From contig CAILJM010000011.1 in NCBI GenBank assembly GCA_903834515.1, positions 1 through 64,000 of the forward strand: a stretch of DNA of 64,000 nucleotides, read 5' to 3'. Under the pieces are notes generated by a model. It did not search any database. It was not told where the DNA came from and was given only the letters and a program-made list of their open reading frames with translations. The stretch comes from an uncultured Actinomycetes bacterium (GTDB taxonomy: Bacteria > Actinomycetota > Actinomycetes > Nanopelagicales > Nanopelagicaceae). The position numbers were made by a program, and so were the translations under genes. Below, in pieces: positions 44,470-53,741 of this stretch; position 1 is the stretch's first letter, and every line of letters starts with the position of its first letter.

Positions 44470-45109
44470 CCGGACCCAACCCCTTCGCTTTCAATAAATT
44501 GTTTGCTCTTGAGAAGGGTCTACTTCCAAAGAATCCTCGATAAGCACTCAATGGACTTGGATGCGGACTCTCAATCACCATACTTGGATCAAATTCACCT
44601 CGGTATTCTGCGGCAGTTCTCCCCCATAAAATTCCGACAACTTCTGGTGTTGAGAGACTCTTTACAACCTGATGAGTAAATTCTTGCCAACCGATATCCT
44701 TGTGCGAAAGAGATTCGCCAGGATTACAGCTCAAAATACTATTAAGTAGCAATACCCCACTTTCACGCCAAGAAGAGAGATCGCCGGATTTTGGTATAGG
44801 GAGTTTTAGATCCTCCGAGTACTCCACAAATATGTTTCGCAATGTAGGTGGAAATCTTTCGACGCTTGACGGGACCGAAAAGGCCAAACCTTGTGCGTGG
44901 GATGCCGTCGGGTATGGATCCTGCCCGATCAGAACAACTTTTACATCCATGGGATCTAACTCGAAAGCCGAAAATATCCGCGCCCTCTCTGGATTTGTTA
45001 TACGCCCATTGAGTCGATGATCAATATCTCGCAAAGATTCACGTTGGTCCAGCAATCTCTCTTGCCAAAGAGATGGAAGCAGATCAAAGAGTTCATTCTT
45101 CTCCGACAT
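44444..45109 (-). CDS. ung: Uracil-DNA glycosylase
   Basis: 221 residues, family 1 UDG. The water-activating loop GQDPYPT holds the catalytic aspartate, LLLNSILSC binds uracil, and HPSPLSAYRGFFGSRPF holds the catalytic histidine and the minor-groove loop. It removes uracil from DNA. The ATG overlaps the preceding ABC ATPase stop by one base (TAATG). Confidence 0.96.
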   Translation of the reverse strand: MSEKNELFDLLPSLWQERLLDQRESLRDIDHRLNGRITNPERARIFSAFELDPMDVKVVLIGQDPYPTASHAQGLAFSVPSSVERFPPTLRNIFVEYSEDLKLPIPKSGDLSSWRESGVLLLNSILSCNPGESLSHKDIGWQEFTHQVVKSLSTPEVVGILWGRTAAEYRGEFDPSMVIESPHPSPLSAYRGFFGSRPFSRANNLLKAKGLGPVNWTLQNV

Positions 45110-45891
45110 TAGCGTGCTCGAGCGAAGTATCGACCACCTTCATGATGCATTTCGATCTCGATACCGTATGCCTTTGAGAGATTATCGGCATTCAATACAT
45201 CAGCTATTTCACCGCTCGACACTACTGAACCAGCGCTGAGTAAGAGGACATGCGTTGTGCCGATAGGAATTTCTTCTAAGTGATGGGTCACGATGAGGGT
45301 TGCAGGAGAGGATGGATCTTGAGCGAGAGATTCCAGCCGCTTGAGGAGGTCTTCGCGGCCAGCAAGATCCAGTCCTGCCGCCGGTTCATCCAATAAGAGC
45401 ATCTCGGGATTGGGCATAAGAGCGCGCGCTATGAGTACACGCTTCTTCTCGCCCTCGCTCAGGGTTCTGTACTCTCTATTTTGCAAGGAACGCACGCCAA
45501 GGGTCGTGAGTAGGCTCATCGCTCGGGATTCATCCCAAAGATCATAATTTTCACGCCAGCGACCGACGATGGCATATGCCGAGCTCATGACGAGGTCAAT
45601 AACCTTCTCGTCTTCCGGGATCGCCGCTACTAAATTGTTTGTTACAAGACCGATACGTGGGCGAAGCTCAAAGACATCACATCTGCCGATCTCTTCACCG
45701 AGAACAGAAATAACCCCACTGGTCGGGTGAATATGTGTGGATGCAAGTTGAAAGAGCGTTGTCTTGCCTGCTCCATTAGGACCTATTACTACCCATCGTT
45801 CTTTTTCCGAAACAGCTAAAGAGATGGGTCCTAGGATGGTGTTTCCGTCACGCACTACCGTGACTCCCGCAAGATTCAAGACCTGATTCAT
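45109..45891 (-). CDS. ABC transporter ATP-binding protein
   Basis: 260 residues. Walker A GPNGAGKTT, the signature LSEGEKKRVLIARAL, Walker B MLLLDEPAAGLD and the H-loop IVTHHLEEI are present. It resembles stand-alone ModF/FepC-like ATPases. No permease or binding protein is adjacent, so its partner is unknown. The ATG at 45891 is chosen over an upstream frame; a TATCTT hexamer lies eight bases before it. Confidence 0.87.
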   Translation of the reverse strand: MNQVLNLAGVTVVRDGNTILGPISLAVSEKERWVVIGPNGAGKTTLFQLASTHIHPTSGVISVLGEEIGRCDVFELRPRIGLVTNNLVAAIPEDEKVIDLVMSSAYAIVGRWRENYDLWDESRAMSLLTTLGVRSLQNREYRTLSEGEKKRVLIARALMPNPEMLLLDEPAAGLDLAGREDLLKRLESLAQDPSSPATLIVTHHLEEIPIGTTHVLLLSAGSVVSSGEIADVLNADNLSKAYGIEIEMHHEGGRYFARAR

Positions 45892-45929
45892 AATGTATAA
45901 AGATACCCGCAAGACCAGCAAAGAGGCGC

Positions 45930-45935
45930 TAATCT
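45930..45935 (+). promoter_or_regulatory. -10 element for serB (leaderless)
   Basis: TAATCT, six bases before the ATG at 45942. Confidence 0.6.
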
Positions 45936-45941
45936 GACCCC

Positions 45942-47093
45942 ATGAGCGCGCCTACAAAATTTACTGGATTGATACTCGCCTCTGGTGTGAAGCAATCAGA
46001 CCCGACGCGCGTAGTCATCGAAGCCCTCTCGCCATTTTCGGTAAAAGTATTGAGTTCTGAATTGATGCACGTTCGCGATCGCTTTATCTTCTCGCTATTA
46101 ATTGAGTTGAGTCCAGATCATCAAGAAGCGATCGCCTCTGATTTAGAGGAGATCACCAAGGCTGGTGAAATTGACGTTGCCTATGAATTTGCTGCATTTG
46201 CCAATCCTGCTTCCCAAGGCGAGAAATCTCAGCAAAACCTTCGGATCGTAGCGCGGGCATTAACCCCTGCGGATCTGCTGGGAGTGAGCACTCCCTTAAA
46301 CGGACGAACAGACCTTCACTCTCTACGAATATATTCGGATGGTGACCTCCAAGTTGCAGATATCGGTTATGAACTCTTGGCCTCAGAGTTGGAGTTCGTT
46401 TCCGGGCAGATTAAAGCAGCCATCAAAGGATTGGGCCTGGCTGGCGCGATCACGGATCGCTCAGAACACACGATCGGCAATGAATCCGTCATCTTAGATA
46501 TGGATTCCACCTTCATCAATGAAGAGGTCATCGATCTGCTCGCCGAACTTGCTGGCGTTGGCGCGGAAGTTGCGGCTATTACCGAAAATGCCATGCAAGG
46601 CAATCTAGATTTCGCGACATCGCTCAAAGCTCGAGTAGAGCTTCTTAAAGGTAAACCTGCATCCCTCCTAGATGAAGCGAGATCGAGGATTTCCTTGACA
46701 GCAGGAGCGAGCGAATTGGTAGCAAAGATTCACTCTCATCAGGGGAGAGTCGGGATAGTTTCTGGTGGTTTCCACGACGTTATAGATCAATTCCTAGAGC
46801 CACTTGGATTGGATCTCGTGAAAGCGAATCGTTTCGAGATCGTAGATGGACTCTTTACCGGGAAAGTACTTGGCGAGATCGTCGATAGCGCCGTTAAAGC
46901 TGAGACCTTGAAAATTTTTTCTCAAGGCGCTTCAAGGGCAATCGCCATAGGTGATGGAGCAAATGATATTGCGATGATCAATTCTGCAGACATAGGAATT
47001 GCTTTTTGTGCGAAACCTGCCCTTGCCGCAGAGGCAGATCTGGTGATTAATGAACGCGATCTGCGTTATGTTGAACTGATTCTTGGATATTAA
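45942..47093 (+). CDS. serB: Phosphoserine phosphatase with N-terminal ACT-like region
   Basis: 383 residues. Residues about 1-165 form one or two ACT-like domains that may bind serine. The HAD domain follows: VILDMDSTFINEEVIDLLAE (catalytic Asp pair), VGIVSGGFHDV, and IAIGDGANDIAMI. It makes serine from phosphoserine. Length and layout match actinobacterial SerB. It is convergent with hisG, nine bases apart. Confidence 0.94.
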   Translation: MSAPTKFTGLILASGVKQSDPTRVVIEALSPFSVKVLSSELMHVRDRFIFSLLIELSPDHQEAIASDLEEITKAGEIDVAYEFAAFANPASQGEKSQQNLRIVARALTPADLLGVSTPLNGRTDLHSLRIYSDGDLQVADIGYELLASELEFVSGQIKAAIKGLGLAGAITDRSEHTIGNESVILDMDSTFINEEVIDLLAELAGVGAEVAAITENAMQGNLDFATSLKARVELLKGKPASLLDEARSRISLTAGASELVAKIHSHQGRVGIVSGGFHDVIDQFLEPLGLDLVKANRFEIVDGLFTGKVLGEIVDSAVKAETLKIFSQGASRAIAIGDGANDIAMINSADIGIAFCAKPALAAEADLVINERDLRYVELILGY

Positions 47094-47102
47094 TCTCCGT
47101 AA

Positions 47103-47948
47103 CTAAATGCGACAAGCATGAATATCTGTAACAAGAATTCCGCGCGCTCCAACTTTCCATAGATCATCAAGGATGCGATTTACTTCTTTCCGTTTCACCA
47201 TTGCCCTTACTGCACTCCAGTCAGCCTTTTGCAACGGTGATACTGTAGGCGATTCAATCCCTGGAGTCATTGCACATGCTGCCTCTAAATCTGAATTAGC
47301 TACGTCATAATCAACGAGTACGTATTGGCGAGCCATGACTACTCCGTTGAGACGTCGAATAACGGTTTCAACATTCTCATTTACTTGAGTCTTATCGCCT
47401 CTTATTAGGATGGCCTCGCTCTGCAAGAGCGGTTCGCCAAATACAGCCAGTCCTGCCTGGCGGAGAGTTCCTCCAGTAGAAACGACATCTGCAATCGCAT
47501 CTGCAACACCTAAACGTATTGCACCCTCAACAGCCCCATCAAGTTTGACGACAGTTGCTGAAATTTTCTGCTTTTCTAGATACTGCTCGAGCAATCCGGG
47601 ATAAGCGGTCGCAACCCGCAGGCCTGCTAAATCTGATTCACTATAGGATTTGGTGATCGGAGCGGCAAATCTGAAGGTTGACTTCCCAAAATCAAGAGGG
47701 AGAATCTCCGCAGCCGTGACTCCCGAATCAATAAGTAAGTCCCTACCAGTTATCCCAAGTTCAAGTTCACCTGAACCGACATAAATCGCAATATCACGAG
47801 GTCTTAGATAGTAAAACTCAATATCATTCTCTGGATCATACAAAGTAAGATCGCGACTATCTATACGTTGGCGATATCCAGCTTCTCGCAACATAAGTGC
47901 AGCGCTATCAGCTAATGAACCTTTATTGGGAACCGCAATCTTCAACAT
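47103..47948 (-). CDS. hisG: ATP phosphoribosyltransferase, long form
   Basis: 281 residues, the HisG_L form. It begins LKIAVPNKGSLADSA, with the DLGI-type catalytic region (YVGSGELELGITGRD), and ends with a C-terminal regulatory ACT-like domain (about 210-280) expected to bind histidine. It carries out the first step of histidine synthesis. GAGGAG precedes the ATG. It follows hisE on the same strand, 27 bases apart. Confidence 0.96.
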   Translation of the reverse strand: MLKIAVPNKGSLADSAALMLREAGYRQRIDSRDLTLYDPENDIEFYYLRPRDIAIYVGSGELELGITGRDLLIDSGVTAAEILPLDFGKSTFRFAAPITKSYSESDLAGLRVATAYPGLLEQYLEKQKISATVVKLDGAVEGAIRLGVADAIADVVSTGGTLRQAGLAVFGEPLLQSEAILIRGDKTQVNENVETVIRRLNGVVMARQYVLVDYDVANSDLEAACAMTPGIESPTVSPLQKADWSAVRAMVKRKEVNRILDDLWKVGARGILVTDIHACRI

Positions 47949-47975
47949 GTGAACTCCTCTATCTCGGATCTTTGC

Positions 47976-48239
47976 TTAAAGGACGCGGTAAATATCTTCA
48001 GGGGTTATCCCCCGTGCGATCATGAGAACCTGCAAGCGATAGATCAATTGAGATATCTCAAGCGACAGATTCTCCTTGCTTTCATGTTCTGCCGCCAACC
48101 AAACTTCACCGGCCTCTTCGATAATCTTCTTTCCCATGGAATGAATTCCATCCTCAACTGCCTTCACAGTTGCGGATTGACCATCCCGCTCTCGCACCTT
48201 TCGGGAGAGCTCTTCAAAGAGTTCATCAAAGTTTTTCAC
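47976..48239 (-). CDS. hisE: Phosphoribosyl-ATP pyrophosphatase
   Basis: 87 residues, a MazG-like pyrophosphohydrolase. [17 protein letters not shown], the acidic helix motif [17 protein letters not shown] and the C-terminal [16 protein letters not shown] are typical of HisE. It catalyses the second histidine step, after HisG. It starts at GTG with the leaderless spacing, and its -10 element begins with the rpe stop codon. Confidence 0.94.
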   Translation of the reverse strand: MKNFDELFEELSRKVRERDGQSATVKAVEDGIHSMGKKIIEEAGEVWLAAEHESKENLSLEISQLIYRLQVLMIARGITPEDIYRVL

Positions 48240-48245
48240 GACGCA

Positions 48246-48251
48246 ATTTTA
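48246..48251 (-). promoter_or_regulatory. -10 element for hisE (leaderless)
   Basis: TAAAAT on the minus strand, six bases before GTG 48239. Its first three bases are the stop codon of rpe. Confidence 0.55.
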
Positions 48252-48932
48252 CTCGAGAGATGAGGCGCTCATTGCCAATTTTCTCAGAAGCCTGAGCATG
48301 GCATCGGGTGATTCCGCTTTATATACGGCACTTCCGGCCACAAAAGTATCTGCCCCGGCTCGAGCAGCGAGAGCGATCGTTTCAGCGGAGATTCCGCCAT
48401 CAACTTGCAACCAGATATCCCTTTCAAGGCGATCAATAACTTCTCGTACTAATTCAACTTTTGGAAGCATCTCTTGCATGAAACTCTGTCCCCCAAAACC
48501 AGGTTCGACAGTCATAACGAGGACCATATCTACCTCAGGCAGAAGGCTCTCAAACTCAGAAAAAAGCGTCTTCGGTTTGATCGCAATCGCAGCTCGCGCA
48601 CCATTTTCTTTTATCGCGGCAATAGTCCGAAGTGGGTCCGCACTTGCCTCAAGATGAAATGTGACGGATTTGGCGCCAGCCTGGGCATAACGAACAGCAA
48701 CCTCATCAGGGTTTGCAATCATCAAATGCGCATCCACTGGAAGGGATGAGAGCCCGATAATCTCCTGCGATTCCGTGAGCGAGAATGTTTGGTTTGGAAC
48801 AAAGATATTGTCCATCACATCAAGATGAAGCCAATCCGATGAGGCAGCAACGCGCTCGATTTCCTGAGATAGGTGTGCGTGATCTGCGTTTAAGATACTC
48901 GGACACAATCGGACGCCTTCACGAAGAGCCAT
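48249..48932 (-). CDS. rpe: Ribulose-phosphate 3-epimerase
   Basis: 227 residues, TIM barrel. LCPSILNADHAHLSQEIE, the metal site LHLDVMDNIFVPN, DAHLMIANPD, the MTVEPGFGGQSFM loop and the DGGISAET strand are all diagnostic. It interconverts ribulose- and xylulose-5-phosphate in the pentose phosphate pathway. It has no ribosome-binding site but a TAGGGT at the leaderless spacing, starting with the rsmB stop codon. Confidence 0.97.
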   Translation of the reverse strand: MALREGVRLCPSILNADHAHLSQEIERVAASSDWLHLDVMDNIFVPNQTFSLTESQEIIGLSSLPVDAHLMIANPDEVAVRYAQAGAKSVTFHLEASADPLRTIAAIKENGARAAIAIKPKTLFSEFESLLPEVDMVLVMTVEPGFGGQSFMQEMLPKVELVREVIDRLERDIWLQVDGGISAETIALAARAGADTFVAGSAVYKAESPDAMLRLLRKLAMSASSLE

Positions 48933-48938
48933 AGAAAA

Positions 48939-48944
48939 ACCCTA
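48939..48944 (-). promoter_or_regulatory. -10 element for rpe (leaderless)
   Basis: TAGGGT on the minus strand, six bases before the rpe ATG at 48932. It begins with the TAG stop codon of rsmB. Confidence 0.55.
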
Positions 48945-50285
48945 CCGCTCTATTCGTTGGAAAAGGGCCATAAACATTGAATCAGTGCCATGAATATCAG
49001 ACCACATTTGAATTGTTCCATCAGGCAGTAAAAAATTCATCGAGAGTGCAGATTGAGGAATGAACGGCTCAAGTGAGCGAATTTCAAAATCTCTGTGCCG
49101 GTAAAGGAAATCCACTACCTGCGCTTGTGTTTCGCTTCGATGGGGTGAACAGGTGACATATCCAATCAGCCCACCTGGGTTGAGCAAGAGCACCCCTGCA
49201 TCTAGAAGATCTCGTTGCAGGGAGACCAATCCTTTTAACTCCTCTTTTGTCTTACGCCAACGTGATTCGGGTCTACGACGCAAAGCGCCAAGCCCGCTAC
49301 ATGGTGCATCAATCAATATTCGGTCATATGTATTTCCGATCGCAGGCAGATTCTGCCCTGGATGAGATATCACCAAATTCGTGGGGACTACGTGACTTAC
49401 AAGCTCTGCCCGGTGCGGGGTCGGTTCATTTGCAACGAATGTATCTTTTATTCGGAAGGTATGTAGAAGGTTATATAACATCGCCGCTTTGCCGCCGGGG
49501 CCAGCACACATATCAAGCCATGAGAGAAATCCCTCTTCACCTGCTGTATTGAAAAATATTTCACTTATAAGTTGTGAGCCGAGATCTTGCACACCCGCTC
49601 TTCGTTCGTGAATTGCAGCATACATTCCGGGCATTTTCTCCGCCTTGGCTGCATATTTTCCTTCAGGCATCTCTATTGCACCTTCAAGGATTAGTTCCTC
49701 TTTGGTGGATTTCCCTGGCCAGGCAACTAGATGGGGCGGCACTGGAGTGTTGTGGGAGGAAAGCAGTTCGACGAGTCTCGTGTAATCCTTAACCTGCTCT
49801 TTCAAGGCCGCAACAATCCATTGAGGGTGGGAGTACATAATATGAAGCTCGGTATCCTCCTTGAAGTTCGGTGGATCTCGCAAAACTGATCGCATGATGG
49901 CATTTACATAAGAGGCTTTACCCTCTCCTGCTACAGCTCTTGCGACTTCAACCGTCGCATCAACAGCGGCATGGTCAGGGACTCTCATTTCAAAAATTTG
50001 ATGCAGACCCATGCGAAGCAGGTCGACGATCGCTGGATCTAATGATTCAAAGGGTCTATCAATCTTTCCAGAGATGACAAAATCATGTTTTCCTTGCATT
50101 CTTAAAGTGCCGTAACTGAGCTCAGTTGCAAATGACCGATCCCGTTCATCAAGGTTCGAACTATTCAATAATTGGGGTAATCGAATATTTGCATACGCAC
50201 CCTCGCGATTGACCTGAGAGATCAAGGTGTAAGCAACTAATCGGCTCTCCTCCGGGCGCGGCCTTTTGAAAGTGGGCTTACTCAC
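48942..50285 (-). CDS. rsmB: 16S rRNA m5C methyltransferase RsmB
   Basis: 447 residues. A NusB-like RNA-binding domain (about 1-150, ESRLVAYTLISQVNREGAYAN) is followed by the Nol1/Nop2/Sun methyltransferase with LDMCAGPGGKAAML, the catalytic Cys in LIDAPCSGLGALRR, and the second Cys in YVTCSPHRSETQ. It methylates C967-equivalent of 16S rRNA. It overlaps fmt by 8 bases. Confidence 0.94.
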   Translation of the reverse strand: MSKPTFKRPRPEESRLVAYTLISQVNREGAYANIRLPQLLNSSNLDERDRSFATELSYGTLRMQGKHDFVISGKIDRPFESLDPAIVDLLRMGLHQIFEMRVPDHAAVDATVEVARAVAGEGKASYVNAIMRSVLRDPPNFKEDTELHIMYSHPQWIVAALKEQVKDYTRLVELLSSHNTPVPPHLVAWPGKSTKEELILEGAIEMPEGKYAAKAEKMPGMYAAIHERRAGVQDLGSQLISEIFFNTAGEEGFLSWLDMCAGPGGKAAMLYNLLHTFRIKDTFVANEPTPHRAELVSHVVPTNLVISHPGQNLPAIGNTYDRILIDAPCSGLGALRRRPESRWRKTKEELKGLVSLQRDLLDAGVLLLNPGGLIGYVTCSPHRSETQAQVVDFLYRHRDFEIRSLEPFIPQSALSMNFLLPDGTIQMWSDIHGTDSMFMALFQRIER

Positions 50286-51216
50286 CGTTTGTAAAACTTT
50301 CGCCCGCAGTCAATCTCACTCCTCGGAGATAATCGGTCGCGGACATTCGCTTCTTTCCTGCTGGCGTGATCTCTCCGAGTTCGACAATCACATCCTGACT
50401 CTGAACCAGAACTAACCCATCTTCACTCCAGATTTCGCCAGGTCCGCGATCTCGAGATGACGATGACGAAAGATTCGAGATCGTGGCTTGGTGAAGAGCG
50501 ATTTTCTGACCTCGTAAAAATGAGTACGTTCCTGGTTTATCCGAGAGAGCGCGGACCTTGCGAACAATAGCTAGGCCTGGATTTGCCCAGTCGATCTGAC
50601 CCATCTCCTTAGAAATTTTAGGAGCCAATGTAATCCCTACTGTACTTTGAGGCTTAGGCTTTCTCCCAGATGTGATCTCCTCGATCACCTCAAGAATTCG
50701 TTCGCCGCTTCGTTCGGACATAAAGCGAAGTACAGTCTCGGTCGTTGCCTCATCCCCAAGATGTACTTCCTCCTGCAAATAGATTGGACCGGTATCCATT
50801 CCTTTATCTAATTTAAAGATGGAAAATCCGGAAATCTCATCACCTTCCAAAATTGCCCATTGCACGGGCGCGGCTCCGCGCCATCGAGGAAGCAGTGAAT
50901 AATGAACGTTCAGCCATCCAAATCGAGGTCCATGGAGTAATTCGGGCGGAATCATCCGTCCGTACGACGCCGTAATGACGAGTTGTGGCTGAACTTCAAG
51001 AAGATGTTTATTGATCTCGGAGATATCGGCTGGCTTGGCAACGTGGAGTTCTCGCTCCCCTGCCCATTCTGCCAGCGCATTAGGTGCAATCGTCTGCCCC
51101 CTGCCGATTTTCTTATCTGGATGAGTAATCACCGATGCTAAGTCGTGGCGGGAGCCAATTATTGCCTCAATTATTGGCGTACTTATGAGGGAAGAGGATG
51201 CTACTGAAATTTGCAA
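50278..51216 (-). CDS. fmt: Methionyl-tRNA formyltransferase
   Basis: 312 residues. The catalytic segment LNVHYSLLPRWRGAAPVQWA (His and downstream Asp in KLDKGMDTGPI) and ITASYGRMIPPELL are characteristic, with a C-terminal OB-like domain from about 205. It formylates initiator Met-tRNA. The start is TTG 51216, three bases after the def stop, with AGGA nine bases upstream. Confidence 0.95.
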   Translation of the reverse strand: MQISVASSSLISTPIIEAIIGSRHDLASVITHPDKKIGRGQTIAPNALAEWAGERELHVAKPADISEINKHLLEVQPQLVITASYGRMIPPELLHGPRFGWLNVHYSLLPRWRGAAPVQWAILEGDEISGFSIFKLDKGMDTGPIYLQEEVHLGDEATTETVLRFMSERSGERILEVIEEITSGRKPKPQSTVGITLAPKISKEMGQIDWANPGLAIVRKVRALSDKPGTYSFLRGQKIALHQATISNLSSSSSRDRGPGEIWSEDGLVLVQSQDVIVELGEITPAGKKRMSATDYLRGVRLTAGESFTNGE

Positions 51217-51219
51217 AAG

Positions 51220-51780
51220 TTAATTTCCTAATCCGCGGGTTGAATGCGGGGAAAGCTTGATGACTGGAGATCCACCTAAAGCGGTAGCTTCACCAAACCA
51301 ATCACTCTCCCGTATCTCCTTCATCGCCATTTTTCGGGAGTCGCTATCCATGCGGTCCACAAAGAGAATTCCATTCAAATGATCAGTTTCATGCTGAAGT
51401 GCTCGGGCGAGAAATTCGGTTCCTTCTACAACTACTGGCTCACCATGCATGGTGAAACCCCGCGCCACAGCTCTTAACGCCCTAGGGGTCTCGTAGTAAA
51501 CACCTGGAAATGAGAGACAACCTTCTTCGCCATCCTGCATCTCTTCGCCAAGATCCAACGTTGGATTGACCAGATGTCCAATTTCATCATCAACATCCCA
51601 GACAAAGACTCGTAGCGATACCCCAATCTGAGGTGCCGCTAAGCCAGCTCCTGGCGCGTTCTGCATGGTCTCGGTGAGATCCGCGACCAACTTTCGCAGC
51701 TCCTTATCAAAATCAACCACCTCGGAGGCTGGGGTCGTCAGAACGGGATCTCCGAAATATCGAATGGGTTGAATAGCCAT
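51220..51780 (-). CDS. def: Peptide deformylase
   Basis: 186 residues. The three PDF motifs are GAGLAAPQIGV, EEGCLSFPGV (metal Cys) and LQHETDHLNGILF (metal His pair and catalytic Glu). It removes the N-formyl group from new proteins. The 5' end carries a leaderless promoter (TAGAAT, six bases). It heads the def-fmt-rsmB group. Confidence 0.97.
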   Translation of the reverse strand: MAIQPIRYFGDPVLTTPASEVVDFDKELRKLVADLTETMQNAPGAGLAAPQIGVSLRVFVWDVDDEIGHLVNPTLDLGEEMQDGEEGCLSFPGVYYETPRALRAVARGFTMHGEPVVVEGTEFLARALQHETDHLNGILFVDRMDSDSRKMAMKEIRESDWFGEATALGGSPVIKLSPHSTRGLGN

Positions 51781-51786
51781 TTTCTA

Positions 51787-51792
51787 ATTCTA
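51787..51792 (-). promoter_or_regulatory. -10 element for def (leaderless)
   Basis: TAGAAT on the minus strand, six bases before the def ATG at 51780. Confidence 0.6.
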
Positions 51793-51818
51793 CCTGCTTT
51801 CGGCAGTTGCGAGTGAAG

Positions 51819-53735
51819 TCATGAGTCGACCGAGAAACTATCGAATTTGAGAGTGAATAGTGGCTTCTTTTGGGATGCTCGGATTCGTTGAGTCGAGGAG
51901 ATGATCTCGGAAAATGCCTCCCCATTCGCCGTAGGCACCTTAACCAACAATCTATCGAGTTGATCGTTACCCCTTGATATTCGCGCCAGATTGAAACTCT
52001 CAAAATCTCGTTCTCTCAAGATGCGAGAGAGGCTCTCCAGTTCGGAGAAAGCTCCCCCAATCACGACCGTTCTGAAGAAGGGAGGCAACTTCGGTGCAAA
52101 TCGTTGGACCAATTCCCGTTCGGCGAGTTCAAATGGTTGAGAGCGCATCAATCCTTGAGAAATTGGATCGGATGATGGCAGCGTTAAATGAAAAATCCCA
52201 TTCCTTTCAAGTTGACTCAGCAGTGTAAACCAGTGTGATCTAGCTTCTTCTTGTGAACGCAATCCAACTCTTGAATAAAGCAACTGGGCATCTTGAATGA
52301 TGATTGCAGAATATCTGCCAAATGGCGCTGCGCCAGAAGTAGCGAAGACGAGAGATGGCCCATCCGGGAGTGCCAAAAGTGGTTCGTCACCAGAAGATCT
52401 GAGAATTCTGGTTTTGGGAAAGGCACGTGCATATTCAACGACATCACGCTCAATCCCACGTGAAGTTGCCCAGATTTCCCTAGACCCGCACTCAACACAA
52501 GCCCAGTCCAGATAAGTACGAGAACAGAGAGGGCAACGGGGATGGCTTACCTGCTTGGGAAAGGCAAGCTTGCCACCACATTCGCACAGTGCATCACTTC
52601 GACATTTCTTACAGGAAAAACCATTTATATATCCTTTCTGGGCGACAGATATAAGAACATTTCCACTTTCTAGACCTTGAGAAATCAAAGGAAAGATTGA
52701 AGGTTCTCCACCATCCGGAGCCAAGAAAGTTGCCCTCTTTACAAGCACCTTTGGGAATTCATACTTGGTTAGCCAAGAGCTCTTGACTTGGTTGACAATC
52801 TCAACTGAGGGCGAATTCGAGAGGAAGAGAAGGGAACTGTTCTTACTGCGCAGCAGGGCGACATCACGAGTGTTCCAGGTTGGGGATTTGCGTTCATAAT
52901 GATGGCTCTCCACTTCATTTAAGACGAAGAGCGAATCGTTGGTGCCAAGATCAAGAAAGACCCCGTTGCGAAGCGAGAGGACTATCCCCATGTTTAAAGA
53001 ATTCGCGAGTAGATAGGAGGCGTATCGCTCACTCTTTGATTGGGCAGAATGAAGAGAAATGTATCGAACTGATAGTTCACTCAGAATATGTGAACAACGC
53101 TCCAGATCCCTCGCAGTCGGAAGCACAATAACAACTCTTCCAATCGAGGCTCGCAAAATCGCGAGTGAGATAATCAACCTATGACTATCTTCATGAGCTG
53201 GCAAGATAACCAAATCTCGCAACGGTGTGCTATCTAAAATTCGCATTCGAAGGGCCGAAGGAATCGCATCACTAGCGGCTTCAATGGATGGGTCTTCACT
53301 TAAACCCGAAGTAAATTGATGAGAAATCGCTCTCTTCTCTCCCACCGGGGAAAAAGGCGGGGCCGTTACTGACAAAAAATCCCAACTCTTTGCGCTGTAG
53401 CGCTTCGCGAGTGCCCTGGCTTGTTCAATTTGAGGGAGGGAGAAGACCGGCCTTTTTGAGATAAGACCATGGATTGCTTTGATCTCACCGGAAATAGGTG
53501 GGTTATTTGTTCTCTTCACGACGACACCTTCGGAGATCCCTCTTCCGAAAGGTACGGAGAGCAGATCACCGACAGCAGCCGCTTCGGTTCCCTCAATCAA
53601 CGCATATGAATATATTTCCTGCTCAACGAAGAATTCGGTCGAAACTAGGACATCCACATAAGGCTCTTCAGAGATAATCTTCTTGCGCGATCCAATTTTC
53701 TCAGCGCGCAATCTGAGTGGCTTTACTTCAGCCAC
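51819..53735 (-). CDS. priA: Probable primosomal protein PriA, helicase-inactive
   Basis: 638 residues. The N-terminal 3' DNA-binding domain (VLVSTEFFVEQEIYSYAL, LSVPFGRGISEGVVV) is clear. The zinc-binding region is present: FSCKKCRSDALCECGGKLAFP and CPLCSRTYLDWACVECGS. The expected Walker A is replaced by VILPAHEDSHRLI and the DEEH box by LNEVESHHYE, so ATPase/helicase activity is unlikely. Actinobacterial PriA proteins are known for this loss. The GTG has AAGGGG upstream and starts 6 bases after metK. Confidence 0.92.
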   Translation of the reverse strand: MAEVKPLRLRAEKIGSRKKIISEEPYVDVLVSTEFFVEQEIYSYALIEGTEAAAVGDLLSVPFGRGISEGVVVKRTNNPPISGEIKAIHGLISKRPVFSLPQIEQARALAKRYSAKSWDFLSVTAPPFSPVGEKRAISHQFTSGLSEDPSIEAASDAIPSALRMRILDSTPLRDLVILPAHEDSHRLIISLAILRASIGRVVIVLPTARDLERCSHILSELSVRYISLHSAQSKSERYASYLLANSLNMGIVLSLRNGVFLDLGTNDSLFVLNEVESHHYERKSPTWNTRDVALLRSKNSSLLFLSNSPSVEIVNQVKSSWLTKYEFPKVLVKRATFLAPDGGEPSIFPLISQGLESGNVLISVAQKGYINGFSCKKCRSDALCECGGKLAFPKQVSHPRCPLCSRTYLDWACVECGSREIWATSRGIERDVVEYARAFPKTRILRSSGDEPLLALPDGPSLVFATSGAAPFGRYSAIIIQDAQLLYSRVGLRSQEEARSHWFTLLSQLERNGIFHLTLPSSDPISQGLMRSQPFELAERELVQRFAPKLPPFFRTVVIGGAFSELESLSRILRERDFESFNLARISRGNDQLDRLLVKVPTANGEAFSEIISSTQRIRASQKKPLFTLKFDSFSVDS

Positions 53736-53741
53736 GAAAAT

